From: G965247775 sp965247775
GTDB lineage: Bacteria > Chloroflexota > Dehalococcoidia > Bin125
Length of the DNA stretch: 64,000 nucleotides
Direction: 5' to 3'
Assembly (NCBI GenBank): GCA_965247775.1
Contig: OZ252031.1
Span: 2,418,001-2,482,000 of the forward strand
Made by a program: the position numbers and the translations under genes. Position 1 is the stretch's first letter. Each line of letters opens with the position of its first letter. Positions 42,021-51,086 of the stretch are shown here, in pieces. The notes beneath the pieces are model-generated. The model was not told the origin of the DNA, did no database searches, and saw nothing but the letters and a program-made list of their open reading frames with translations.

Positions 42021-43658
42021 ATGGACTGGAAGATACCGCTTACTTCTGGCGGCGAATTGACAATCGGGCTTGAAACCAATAGCCCGCTCTTCATTGTGGG
42101 ACCCAATGGATCGGGCAAATCCGCCTTGATCCAACATGCTGTGAGTTCTCTTGGGTCGGAGAATGTCCGACGTATATCGGCCCATCGTCAAACGTGGCTG
42201 CAATCAGCCGCCATCAACATCACGCCGCAGTCTCGCCGAGAGATCAGCGAACTGCTCAGAATACAAGACCCCGATCCAGAGAGGCGTTGGCGCGAATGGC
42301 AGCCTGAACAGCAGGTGTCAGCAGTACTCTTCGACCTCACAGCAAAGGATAATGACTTGGCTCGTCGCATTATGGAGAAGAGCTATGCGGGAGCGCAACC
42401 GGAAGTTGAGAAGATCGTATCCAGCGAACGCCCAGCGTTCGAGCAAGTCAATGGCCTACTGACTTCGGGAGGCTTCCACGTCAAGATAAGCAACTCAAAG
42501 GGCGAAGAGATACTCGCACAGCGTGGTGACAGCACCCAGACGTACAGCATGGCACAAATGTCCGACGGAGAACGGAACGCCGTCATCTTGGCAGCCAACG
42601 TTCTTACCGTAGACTCTGGCACCGTCCTCCTCATAGACGAGCCTGAGCGCCATCTCTATCGATCAATCATCGAACCTCTCTTATCCGCACTGTTCGCGAC
42701 GAGAACAGATTGCTACTTCGTCATCTCGACGCATGAGATCGCTCTGCCGCTTTCTAATCCAGAAGCACCAGTGATAGTCCTCTCGTCGTGCGCTTGGAAT
42801 CAGAGTATGGCTAGTAGCTGGGATGCCAGGCTGCTCCGAGGAGAATCCGGGCTACCTGAAGATCTGAGGCGAGCAATTCTTGGGGCGCGTAAGAAGGTTC
42901 TCTTCGTGGAGGGAGAGAGCACGAGCATGGACATCGCACTCTATGGTGCATTGTTCACGGGTGTCTCGGTTATTCCTGCGGGTGGTTGTGATGATGTGAT
43001 TAAGGTGGCTGCCGGACTACGCGGGTCCCATGAACACCATGATGTTGAATCATTCGGGCTAGTCGACAGCGACAACCGGAGCAACGGCGAAATCGAGGGG
43101 TTGCAAGAAGCACACATATATGCGCTCCACCAATACTCGATTGAGTCGATATACTACTGTTCGGACGCGATGAGCGCCGTGGCTAAGCGTCAGGCTGAGT
43201 CTCTAGGGAGGGACGCTGGCGAAATGGTAGACGTAGCGAAGACCAGGGCGCTTGCCGCACTGGCGGAAAATGGAGTGGCCGAAAGAATGGCTGCCCGGCT
43301 TTGTGAATGCCGAGTTCATGACCAGATACGACTACAGTTCCCTAGCTGGAGGGATATCAAAGATGGTGCCGACGTTAGCATCGAAGTCGAGACTCACCGA
43401 ATCTTCGAAGAAGAACTTAACAAATTCCGATCGCTCTTAGCCGCTGAGGATCTTGAACACCTAATCGATCGATACCCGGTGCGAGATACCCGCGCACTAG
43501 ATGCGATAGCGAGGCAGTTCGATCTGAACAAGGACAGCTTTCGAAGGACACTGCTTGCTAGGGTGCGAGCTGACCCGAGCTTGGCCGAAAAGCTCAGGGG
43601 CCGGATTGGGACTCTGTCGACAGTTCTCATGCCTCAGAAAACTGGCAGCCAAGGCTGA
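42021..43658 (+). CDS. AAA ATPase fused to a TOPRIM/DUF4435-like domain
   Basis: 545 residues from ATG 42021. The ABC/SMC-like ATPase half (1-285) has Walker A GPNGSGKS (27-34), the signature-like QMSDGERNAV (179-188), Walker B VLLIDEPERHL (202-212) and the switch His238. A second domain starts at 290 with KKVLFVEGESTSMD (Glu298). It continues through VIPAGGCDDVIKV to GLVDSDNR (Asp349, Asp351), the acidic pattern of TOPRIM/DUF4435 nucleases. OLD-family and PARIS (AriA/AriB) antiphage proteins use the same two activities; this is a single-chain version. Clearly lower GC than its surroundings, inserted between remnants. A defence role is inference. Confidence 0.75.
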   Translation: MDWKIPLTSGGELTIGLETNSPLFIVGPNGSGKSALIQHAVSSLGSENVRRISAHRQTWLQSAAINITPQSRREISELLRIQDPDPERRWREWQPEQQVSAVLFDLTAKDNDLARRIMEKSYAGAQPEVEKIVSSERPAFEQVNGLLTSGGFHVKISNSKGEEILAQRGDSTQTYSMAQMSDGERNAVILAANVLTVDSGTVLLIDEPERHLYRSIIEPLLSALFATRTDCYFVISTHEIALPLSNPEAPVIVLSSCAWNQSMASSWDARLLRGESGLPEDLRRAILGARKKVLFVEGESTSMDIALYGALFTGVSVIPAGGCDDVIKVAAGLRGSHEHHDVESFGLVDSDNRSNGEIEGLQEAHIYALHQYSIESIYYCSDAMSAVAKRQAESLGRDAGEMVDVAKTRALAALAENGVAERMAARLCECRVHDQIRLQFPSWRDIKDGADVSIEVETHRIFEEELNKFRSLLAAEDLEHLIDRYPVRDTRALDAIARQFDLNKDSFRRTLLARVRADPSLAEKLRGRIGTLSTVLMPQKTGSQG

Positions 43659-43667
43659 GGAGCGGAT

Positions 43668-43947
43668 GAGATCGCGGGTGCGGTAAGCGCCGAACTGGCG
43701 TCGTCCGGTGCACCTACAGCTCTTCGAGCGCGCCGCGCTCCCGGGCCTCACGCGCCTCCGCGATCAGGAAATCCAGCCGGCCCGCCTCCGCGTCGGCTTC
43801 GACCCGGCTGTCCCAGCGTGCCCAGTCCAACTCGCTGATCCACTTCAGATCCACCACGGTCTCGGTGTCTCCGGCGGCCAGGGCGCTCATGTAGGCCAGG
43901 ACGAGGTCGCGGGTGCGGTAGGACCCGAACTGGCGCACGTCGTCGCG
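43668..43947. repeat. Short direct repeats flanking a small minus-strand gene
   Basis: GAGATCGCGGGTGCGGTAAG continuing CGCCGAACTGGCG (43668-43700) is repeated, with changes, at 43903-43935 (GAGGTCGCGGGTGCGGTAGG continuing ACCCGAACTGGCG). On the minus strand the copies encode RQFGAYRTRDLIRSS and RQFGSYRTRDLVLAY. Thus the start of the small gene at 43714-43938 is also present downstream of its stop. Confidence 0.75.
43714..43938 (-). CDS. Small acidic protein of unknown function
   Basis: 74 residues: RQFGSYRTRDLVLAYMSALA, then AGDTETVVDLKWISELDWAR, with an acidic helical C-terminus. No family recognised. Codon use and the high charge look protein-like. A partial second copy of its N-terminus lies just past its stop, so it may be the surviving end of a duplicated or longer gene. 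No strong ribosome-binding site; the start could be earlier. Confidence 0.4.
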   Translation of the reverse strand: MRQFGSYRTRDLVLAYMSALAAGDTETVVDLKWISELDWARWDSRVEADAEAGRLDFLIAEAREARERGALEEL

Positions 43948-44023
43948 AGCGCGGCTGCAAGCTGGTCAGCCCGGGGCGACTCCGTCTGTTGATCGCGGCC
44001 CTGAAGCTTGTTAGACCGCTCAG

Positions 44024-47000
44024 GTGGAGCATGAAGACGATCGAACCGAACGAAGCGAAGTCGCGTCGCCCACCGCCGCTCTGGTCGCCAGGGCGATCGA
44101 CGAGTGGAAGAGCCAACTCATCGACCCCGGTGGTCGAAACACCTTGCTGTACTTCAAGGATCTCCGCCGTGGGACGCTCGACCTCTCGCCGGGGGCTGCC
44201 GGTGGGCGGGGCGGACAGCCCCTACTCCTCCCACGGGTGGCGGGCGAGTCTGAGCCGGAGGATCACGCGCTGGCCCGCTTGCTCTCGGGGCAGCGCGTCC
44301 GGCTCTCCGATCTCTTCCCGGACGCCGCGGCGCGGCGTGACGCGGCGAGGCGCGGGCGGGTGATCCGCGCGCGGGCCCGCGAGAATGATCAGGAGCGCGG
44401 CCTCGAGACGCTCTACCTCGCCTATGGCTTGGCAACGTGGCGCCGGGAACCATCGCCGCCGACGCCCAACGCGCCCGTCCTGCTCTACGGCCTCGCGCTC
44501 ACGCCGACGGGCGCGCGGGCGGAGGACTTTACGCTCCAGGTCGGCGACGCACCGGAACTCAACGAGGCGCTGCTCCATGTGTTGGAGACCGACTTTAATG
44601 TGACAGTCGATTCCGACCAGTTCCTCGTGGACGCCGACACGGGGTCGACCGAAGGGCGCGCGGCGTTGCTCGCGCGCTTCGGCGAGGCGTGCAGGGACGT
44701 GCCCGACTTCGCGATCGCCACTCGCGTAGTGGTGGGAAACTTCAGCTACGCGAAGCTTTCGCTCGTCCGCGATCTGGAACGCGCGCAAGATGCCATTGCG
44801 GCGCATCCGCTGCTCGCTGCCATTGCCGGTGACGAGTCCGCGCGCGACGAGTTGCGCGAGCGGCACGGAGCGATCGACTTCGCGTCGTTGCCGACGGTTC
44901 CGCCGCCTGCGGACGAGTTCCTCGTGCTCGACGCTGACAGCAGCCAGTCACGCGTCATCGCGGCGGCAGCGGCGGGCGCGGATCTTGTGGTGGTCGGCCC
45001 GCCGGGCACGGGCAAGTCACAGACGATCGCTAACCTGATAGCGACCCTCACGGCCCGCGGCAAGTCCGTGCTGTTCGTCGCTGAGAAGCGGGCGGCGATC
45101 AATGCCGTGAGCAAGCGGCTCACGCAGCAGAACCTTGGCGATCTGTTGTTCGACCTTCATGGCGGCTCGCGCAGTCGCAAGAAGCTGTGGCAGGACGTGA
45201 GAGACACCCTGGCGTCCGCGAAGGACACGCCCCAGCCCGACCTCGTCGCCCTCCACGCGCGGCTCAGCCAGGATCGGCAGCGGCTTGAGGACTACGCCGC
45301 CCAACTGCACGCCGAGGCGCCTCCGTGGGGCGTCTCCCCTTTTGATGCGCAGCAGCGACTGCTCGGACTCGCCGAAGCGGGCTCGACCATACTGCGGCTC
45401 CGTGGGGATGTGCTCGGCTCACTGACGAAGGACGTGGTTGAGGGTGCTGCGGGGGACATGCGCCGCTTCGTGGAACTCGATGGCCCAGTGGTGGCGCAGG
45501 GGGGCGATCATCCTTGGGCGCGAGCGTACGCGGCCCGGCGCGTCACCGGCGAGTCGGTCGTGATCGAGACGCTAGAGACGCTCGACGAACTGCGCCTCGA
45601 TGCGCTGCCCAGGCTGCGGGACGCGGTGTGTACGCTCCGGGGCGATTCGGGTATGCGCGAGCCCGCATCGCTGGACGAGTGTGGGGAATTGATCGGCTTG
45701 GGCGAAGCGCTCGACGGGTTGCTCGCGGACTGCCGCGCTGGCGTGCTCGCGCTCGATCTCGACGGGATGGCCGAGGCACTAGCGCCGGCGGGAGGCATGC
45801 TCTCACGCGTATGGGCCGGGCTGTTCAACCGGCGCTATCGCCGGGCGCGGACCATTCTGCGCGAACACCTTGTGGAGGCGCGAACACCCGACCGCGTCCT
45901 TCTCGATCTCGCGCGCTGCGCCGCCGACGTGCGGGCCCGCTGGCGGCGCCTGAGCGCGGACGGCGGCCTGCCGATGGGCGCGCTCTGCGGCGTCAACGCG
46001 GCGCGCGAAGCGTTCAACCGCGTGCGCGCGCTGTCGGAACGCTTAGACAAGGCCACGGGATGCGCGCTCGATCGCTCCCGGTCCCTGGACGAAGTGGGAA
46101 CAACTCTCGCCGCGCTCGACCGAGAGCGCGCGATGCTGATGCGCTTCGCCGAGTTACATCGGCTCGACGGCGAACTGCGGAGCCATGGTCTCGGCTCCGT
46201 GCTCGACGAAGCGTGCGCTGCCGGGCTTTCGCCGGAGCAGTCGGCGCGGCGTCTGGAGCACGTCTGGCTGAGTTCCATCCTCGACCGCATCGTCGTGCCG
46301 CGACCGGCTTTGGCGCAGTTCGGCGGTGGAACGCACATGGCGGCCGTCGGTCGCTTCATCGCCGCAGATCGCACGCATGTGGCCACGGGCAGCGATCGCG
46401 TGCGGCGAGCGTGGGCAGAGCGCTCGGTACGCGCGCAGGACGAGCACCCCAGCCAGGCGGAACGCGTGCGGCACCAGGCGATTCGCAAGGCCGGGTGGCG
46501 CCCGATTCGCGAGACGTTCGAGGTCGCGGGCGAGGTGCTGACGGCCATCAAGCCGTGCTGGGTGATGAGCCCGCTCGCCGTGGCGCAGGTCCTCCCGCGA
46601 CGGCCCTGCTTCGACGTCGTCGTGTTCGACGAGGCGAGTCAGATCCTGCCGGCGGACGCCGTATCTTCGCTGCTGCGAGGGCGGCGTGCCGTGGTCGCGG
46701 GCGACCCCCACCAGCTCCCGCCTTCAACCTTCTTCCTCGCTGGCAACGACGGGGACGACGGGGACGATGAGCACGGCGACCACGCCGACCTCACCGAGGA
46801 GCAACAGGCCAAACTCCTGGCGGGCAGGGATATAGCGCTGACCAGGGGCATCGAATCGGTGCTCGACGCCATGCTCGCGCTGTTGCCGCCACCGTACGGA
46901 ACGCGCACCCTCGAGTGGCACTACCGCAGCCGCGACGAGCGCCTGATCGCCTTCTCGAACGCCCACATCTACGACTGCTCGCTGAAGACGTTCCTGGGCG

Positions 47001-48193
47001 CGATCGTTGATCCGCCGCTGCGCCACGTCGTCGTGCCGTTCCGCCCGGGTGTGTCGGGGGTCACCGCCACGGTTCCGGACGAGGTGTATCAGGTAGTCGC
47101 ACTGGTGATCGAGCACGCCCGCACCCGGCCCGGGGAGTCGCTTGGGGTGATCGCGCTGGGCAGCCCGCACGCGAACGCGATCGAAGAGGCGCTGCGGCTG
47201 GCGCGCACCGACCCGGAGGTGGAGGCGTTCTTCGCGGAGGACCAGGACGAGCCGCCGTTCGTGAAGAACCTCGAACGCGTTCAGGGCGACGAGCGCGACG
47301 CGATCATCCTCACCACCGGCTACGGCAAGCATCCCGATGGGCGGATGCGCTACCAGTTCGGTCCGCTCACGCAGCAGGGCGGGGAGCGCAGGCTGAACGT
47401 GGCCGTGACTCGCGCGCGCCGCCGCATGACCGTCGTCAGTTCGTTCGGCGCGGACGAGATGGACCCCGATCGCCTGCACAGCGCTGGATCGAAGATGCTC
47501 CGTGACTACCTGCTGTACGCCGCGAGCGGCGGCGCCGACCTCGGCATGCGAGCCATTGCGAAGCCGGCTCTCAATCCCTTCGAGCGGAACGTGAAGGAGC
47601 AACTGGAGGCGCGGGACGTGCCGCTTGTGCCGCAGTACGGCGCATCGGGCTACTGGATCGACTTCGCCGCGATGCACCCCGATCGTCGCGGCCAGCCGGT
47701 GCTTGCGATTGAGGCCGACGGTGCGAGCTACCACTCGTCGCCGACGGCGCGCGATCGCGACCGGCTCCGGCAGGAGCACCTCGAACGGCTCGGCTGGAGG
47801 TTCCACCGCATCTGGTCGACCGAGTGGTTCAACAATCGCGAGGTTGAGGTCAAGCGCGCTGTCGAGGCCTGGCGGGACGCCGTGCGGTCCAGCGACACGG
47901 ATGACGACCAGAAGGTACGCGGAGATGGTGGGGGCTCACCCAAGCCATTCGTCTCGCCAGGGTCGGTTGAGCCGATGCGAGAATCGCGTCCGAGAGTCCG
48001 TCGCGGGCAAAGCATCCGCTATTACTCCCAGCGACAACTCCGTCAGATGGTCCGCTGGGTCAAGTCTGACGGTCGCCTCCATACCGAGGACGAACTGTTC
48101 ACCGAGGTGATGAGGGACCTCGGTTTCAAGAAGCGGGGCAAGGTGATCGAGCGGACTATTCGAGCCGCCATCGCAGCAGAGCGCGACGACTGA
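44024..48193 (+). CDS. DUF4011-type SF1 helicase with Vsr-like nuclease domain
   Basis: 1389 residues. N-terminal DUF4011-like region (SQLIDPGGRNTLLYFKDLRR). Helicase motif I VVVGPPGTGKSQTIANL (about 323-339) and FVAEKRAAINAVSKRL come next. A long insert precedes motif II FDVVVFDEASQILP (about 863-876) and motif III AVVAGDPHQLPPS. Motifs V/VI are GDERDAIILTTGYGK and RRLNVAVTRARRRM. From about 1215 a Vsr/MTES_1575-like endonuclease domain follows (VLAIEADGASYHSSPTARDR, ERLGWRFHRIWSTEWF). Such one-protein helicase-nucleases occur in defence islands and could unwind and cut foreign DNA. GTG 44024 is the first in-frame candidate start; no strong ribosome-binding site, so the exact start is uncertain. 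Confidence 0.8.
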   Translation: MEHEDDRTERSEVASPTAALVARAIDEWKSQLIDPGGRNTLLYFKDLRRGTLDLSPGAAGGRGGQPLLLPRVAGESEPEDHALARLLSGQRVRLSDLFPDAAARRDAARRGRVIRARARENDQERGLETLYLAYGLATWRREPSPPTPNAPVLLYGLALTPTGARAEDFTLQVGDAPELNEALLHVLETDFNVTVDSDQFLVDADTGSTEGRAALLARFGEACRDVPDFAIATRVVVGNFSYAKLSLVRDLERAQDAIAAHPLLAAIAGDESARDELRERHGAIDFASLPTVPPPADEFLVLDADSSQSRVIAAAAAGADLVVVGPPGTGKSQTIANLIATLTARGKSVLFVAEKRAAINAVSKRLTQQNLGDLLFDLHGGSRSRKKLWQDVRDTLASAKDTPQPDLVALHARLSQDRQRLEDYAAQLHAEAPPWGVSPFDAQQRLLGLAEAGSTILRLRGDVLGSLTKDVVEGAAGDMRRFVELDGPVVAQGGDHPWARAYAARRVTGESVVIETLETLDELRLDALPRLRDAVCTLRGDSGMREPASLDECGELIGLGEALDGLLADCRAGVLALDLDGMAEALAPAGGMLSRVWAGLFNRRYRRARTILREHLVEARTPDRVLLDLARCAADVRARWRRLSADGGLPMGALCGVNAAREAFNRVRALSERLDKATGCALDRSRSLDEVGTTLAALDRERAMLMRFAELHRLDGELRSHGLGSVLDEACAAGLSPEQSARRLEHVWLSSILDRIVVPRPALAQFGGGTHMAAVGRFIAADRTHVATGSDRVRRAWAERSVRAQDEHPSQAERVRHQAIRKAGWRPIRETFEVAGEVLTAIKPCWVMSPLAVAQVLPRRPCFDVVVFDEASQILPADAVSSLLRGRRAVVAGDPHQLPPSTFFLAGNDGDDGDDEHGDHADLTEEQQAKLLAGRDIALTRGIESVLDAMLALLPPPYGTRTLEWHYRSRDERLIAFSNAHIYDCSLKTFLGAIVDPPLRHVVVPFRPGVSGVTATVPDEVYQVVALVIEHARTRPGESLGVIALGSPHANAIEEALRLARTDPEVEAFFAEDQDEPPFVKNLERVQGDERDAIILTTGYGKHPDGRMRYQFGPLTQQGGERRLNVAVTRARRRMTVVSSFGADEMDPDRLHSAGSKMLRDYLLYAASGGADLGMRAIAKPALNPFERNVKEQLEARDVPLVPQYGASGYWIDFAAMHPDRRGQPVLAIEADGASYHSSPTARDRDRLRQEHLERLGWRFHRIWSTEWFNNREVEVKRAVEAWRDAVRSSDTDDDQKVRGDGGGSPKPFVSPGSVEPMRESRPRVRRGQSIRYYSQRQLRQMVRWVKSDGRLHTEDELFTEVMRDLGFKKRGKVIERTIRAAIAAERDD

Positions 48194-48332
48194 CCGAGAC
48201 CGCGCGGCGGCCACGCACCCAGGGGCGGACATCGTCGCGGAGGGCGTCGGCGGCATCGGCGGAGGCGACCCACTCGGGGGTGGCCTTGATGCCATCGGTG
48301 AGGAAATAGTCGGTGAAGAGGTGGCCCGGCAT
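48156..48332 (-). pseudogene. N-terminal remnant of a type IIG (Eco57I-like) restriction-modification protein
   Basis: Minus-strand ATG at 48332 gives MPGHLFTDYFLTDGIKATPE, WVASADAADALRDDV. This matches the start of large Eco57I-type restriction-methylase proteins ('lF.dYfL..gi..tpeW'). Homology ends after about 42 residues, at the helicase stop; the frame terminates at 48156. The body of the gene is gone, apparently replaced by the helicase gene's end. Confidence 0.5.
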
Positions 48333-48616
48333 GTCAATTGCTCAGCATTCCAAGAGGACCTTGACCTTCTCCAAACCACTCGGCGCCGCGCACAGGATGT
48401 GACTATCTCACGAATCCTGTTCGCCGACGGAAGCGTCTGGCTGCCGTAGGTGCGCGCGCCTCCCGTTCTGGAAGCGGAGGCTGGGATGACGACGGGCGCG
48501 GGCGGACCCGACCACGCGCCGCGTTCGTGGCGCTGGCAGCGGGCCAGCCGGCGAGCACGATATCCTCCCTGCCCGGGCCAGGTCCGCAGCGAGCACGGGG
48601 CCGCGGAGGAGAAATC
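48333..48616. other. Intergenic region before the LLM gene
   Basis: No gene supported. Contains the TATCCT element at 48561 and the GGAGGAGAAATC ribosome-binding region of the LLM gene. Confidence 0.35.
48561..48566 (+). promoter_or_regulatory. TATCCT -10-like element
   Basis: TATCCT 50 nt before the ATG of the LLM gene at 48617. Confidence 0.35.
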
Positions 48617-49498
48617 ATGAAGCTGGGCATCGCCCTGCCGCACTACGGACGCACCATGGAGCCGGAGGGGATGGCGCCTTTCGCGCAGCACGTGGAGGCG
48701 CACCGGTTTGATTCGCTCTGGGTGACGGATCACATCGCGGTGCCCGTCGAGCTGCCGCACGTCTACAAGCGCTCCATGCTGGACGCGGTGGGCACGCTGC
48801 ACTACCTGGCGGGGGTGACGGAACGGATCGCGCTCGGTACCAGCGTGATGGTGCTGGCCTACCGGCATCCGCTGACCCTGGCCAAGCAGATCGCCAGCGC
48901 CGACCAGCTCAGCGGCGGACGGGTGATCTTTGGAGCCGCGGCGGGCTACATGGAGGGGGAGTTCCGTGTGCTCAACGCCGACTATGCGAATCGGGGCGCC
49001 ATCGCGGATGAGGCGCTGGAGGTGATCCGGGCCTGCTGGACGGACACGCAGCCCGACGTGCAGACGGAGCGCTTCGCGGTTCGCGGGGTGGCCTATTCCC
49101 CCTTGCCGCGGCAGCGTCCCGGCCCGCCGATCTGGATCGGGGGCATCAGCCGGCCGGCGCTGCGGCGCGCCGTACGCCAGGACGGCTGGCACGGCATGAC
49201 GCAGGAGCCGGCGGCGCTGGCCGGCTCCATCGCCTACCTGCGGGCGGAGTCCGAGCGGACAGGGCGGGAGTCCCCTCCCTCCATCTCCCTGCGCGCCACG
49301 CTCTGGTACGACGCCGAGCCCGCGCCCGGGCTGCTCCCGGGACCCCATGGGTCCAGCGAGCAGGTGGCGGGGACCCTGCGCGCCTACGCCGCGGCAGGGG
49401 TGGAACACACGGTTCTGGGATTCCCGGAGATTCCCCTGGCGCAAGCGCGAGAGCAGGTGGAGCGCCTCGCGGCGGAGGTGCGGCCGCTCCTGACCTGA
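48617..49498 (+). CDS. LLM class F420-dependent oxidoreductase
   Basis: 293 residues from ATG 48617 (GGAGGAGAAATC upstream). KLGIALPHYGRTMEPEGMAP, DSLWVTDHIAVPVELP, IALGTSVMVLAYRHPLTLAK and LSGGRVIFGAAAGYMEGEF match the F420-dependent TIGR03619-like group. Such enzymes reduce or oxidise organic substrates with F420. Its final 98 codons, stop and 25 bp downstream are duplicated at 51651-51973, on the far side of the AAA-PIN module. In the inferred original arrangement this gene converged with the LLM gene at 51957-53099. Confidence 0.87.
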   Translation: MKLGIALPHYGRTMEPEGMAPFAQHVEAHRFDSLWVTDHIAVPVELPHVYKRSMLDAVGTLHYLAGVTERIALGTSVMVLAYRHPLTLAKQIASADQLSGGRVIFGAAAGYMEGEFRVLNADYANRGAIADEALEVIRACWTDTQPDVQTERFAVRGVAYSPLPRQRPGPPIWIGGISRPALRRAVRQDGWHGMTQEPAALAGSIAYLRAESERTGRESPPSISLRATLWYDAEPAPGLLPGPHGSSEQVAGTLRAYAAAGVEHTVLGFPEIPLAQAREQVERLAAEVRPLLT

Positions 49499-49523
49499 CC
49501 GCCAGCTCAGGCCGTGCCGGCGG
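49201..49523. repeat. 323-bp direct repeat, copy A
   Basis: From GCAGGAGCCGGCGGCGCTGG to GGCCGTGCCGGCGG. Contains the LLM gene's 3' end and the last codons (AGTA, stop) of the convergent LLM gene. Copy B at 51651-51973 is offset by exactly 2450 bp with only a few substitutions and no indels seen. Confidence 0.95.
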
Positions 49524-49664
49524 TTTGGGAAGACTTTGTCCAAATGCCCGCGAAGACCGGCCGAGACGCGGACGCACGCCCACTCCTCGAGTATGGTGCG
49601 GTGGAAGCGCCCGCCTTGCCGTTGGTCTACCGACGGTAGGGGCGGGTGCGCCCGGGCGATGCGC

Positions 49665-49670
49665 TAGCCT
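49665..49670 (+). promoter_or_regulatory. TAGCCT -10-like element
   Basis: TAGCCT in the context GCGCTAGCCTGGCG, 73 nt before the ATG of the ATPase gene. It lies inside the inserted module. Confidence 0.35.
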
Positions 49671-49743
49671 GGCGTCGTGCTGCCATCCGGCAGTTCCTGT
49701 ACTCACCACCCGAGATGGGCTGTAGGCTCCGCGGAGTGCGCTG

Positions 49744-51084
49744 ATGATGGACGCGCTGATCCTTGAGAACTTTCGCTGCTTCGCCGGTCGGATCGAGGCT
49801 CCGATCCGCCCGCTCACGCTCCTTGTGGGAGAGAACAGCACTGGCAAGACCTCGTTCCTTGCCGCCATGCGGGCGACACACGAGCTGCGGTCCGGAACCG
49901 CTCCGGACTTCAACGGGGAGCCGTTCCGCCTCGGCAGTTATGACCAGATCGCGAACTACCGCGGAGGCCGCGCGGGGCGTGCGACGAGCTTCATCGTGGG
50001 GCAACGGTTCACAGTGGATCGGCGGCGGCGGCGCAGGCCGAGGCGAGGTGTACTAAAGAAGGGGGCGTCGCTCGGCAGCACAGAGATACGGATCGAGGCG
50101 CGGCTCGCTTCGGCTAATGAGCAACCGGCGATCTCAGAACTCCAGATCTCGTCCGGAAAACACAAACTGGTAGTCCGAGTTCCGGTAGGCGACCAGTCTG
50201 TAGCCTCGTTCTCGTCGGACGATCGGGTCATCTTCGAGCGAACAATAGACCACCAGCAAGGATCGCTCACTCGCCTCTCGGAGGATCTCGGTTTCATCCT
50301 CCGTACTCTGTCCTTTGAAGATCAAGAAGAAGACAGTGTCCGCTGGATAGACAACGACACGGAGCAATTCCATGTGCTCATTGATTCGACGCTGTACTCG
50401 CCGTACATGGATCCTCAACCGTACGCGTTTGCCCCGGTCCGCACCAACCCACGACGAACCTACGATCCCACCAAGGAGACTCCCGACCCGGAAGGCGGTC
50501 ACATCCCGATGATGCTCGCGCGGCTGCTTGGAGACAGCGCTGCGTCAGGTTTCAAGGATGGTATCGAGCAATTCGGAAGGACCAGCGGACTCTACTCCAG
50601 TCTCAGCGTGCACAAGCTCGGACAGCAGGGGAGCGACCCCTTCCAGATTCAGGTGAAACATTCTCGGGGGCCACGCCGCAACCTCATCGACGTCGGCTAC
50701 GGTGTCAGTCAGGCGATCCCGATCATTGCCGACTGTCTGTCAGCCGAGCACGGCTCGACGCTGTTGATCCAACAGCCGGAGGTGCATCTCCACCCGCGCG
50801 CCCAAGCAGCGATGGGATCGTTCTTCGGCCAGTTGGCTGAGAGCAGACGCAACCAGGTGGTGGTCGAGACGCACAGCGACTACCTCGTCGACCGTGTGTG
50901 CATGAGCGTACGCGACGAGGAGATCAAGGCAAGTGACGTGATGATCCTCTACTTCGAGCAGGGTCAGCGCGGCGTGAAGATTCATCCGATCGAGGTAGAC
51001 GCCGCGGGCCGGGTTGTCACAGTACCGGACGGCTATCGGAGCTTCTTCCTCGAGGAGCAGCGCCGCTTCTTCGGTGTCGACTGA
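49744..51084 (+). CDS. OLD-like AAA ATPase of the DUF3696 type
   Basis: 446 residues. MMDALILENFRCFAGRIEAP and LLVGENSTGKTSFLAAM (Walker A) form the SMC/RecF-like start. A long central region is followed by VGYGVSQAIPIIADCL (signature-like), Walker B LLIQQPEVHLHP (Gln-Gln before Pro-Glu, as usual for the DUF3696 group) and VVVETHSDYLVDRV. The end VKIHPIEVDAAGRVVTVPDG is the DUF3696-like tail. Homologues are found with nuclease partners in defence islands. The PIN-like gene follows 2 nt after its stop, so they form one unit. GC is lower than in flanking LLM genes. ATPase call sure; role inferred. Confidence 0.8.
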   Translation: MMDALILENFRCFAGRIEAPIRPLTLLVGENSTGKTSFLAAMRATHELRSGTAPDFNGEPFRLGSYDQIANYRGGRAGRATSFIVGQRFTVDRRRRRRPRRGVLKKGASLGSTEIRIEARLASANEQPAISELQISSGKHKLVVRVPVGDQSVASFSSDDRVIFERTIDHQQGSLTRLSEDLGFILRTLSFEDQEEDSVRWIDNDTEQFHVLIDSTLYSPYMDPQPYAFAPVRTNPRRTYDPTKETPDPEGGHIPMMLARLLGDSAASGFKDGIEQFGRTSGLYSSLSVHKLGQQGSDPFQIQVKHSRGPRRNLIDVGYGVSQAIPIIADCLSAEHGSTLLIQQPEVHLHPRAQAAMGSFFGQLAESRRNQVVVETHSDYLVDRVCMSVRDEEIKASDVMILYFEQGQRGVKIHPIEVDAAGRVVTVPDGYRSFFLEEQRRFFGVD

Positions 51085-51086
51085 CC

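Noticed and set aside
42021..48193. A canonical two-gene PARIS or Hachiman/Mokosh system
   Set aside because: The ATPase and TOPRIM parts are in one gene and the helicase is of the DUF4011/Vsr type with its own composition; a named system cannot be asserted from the sequence alone.
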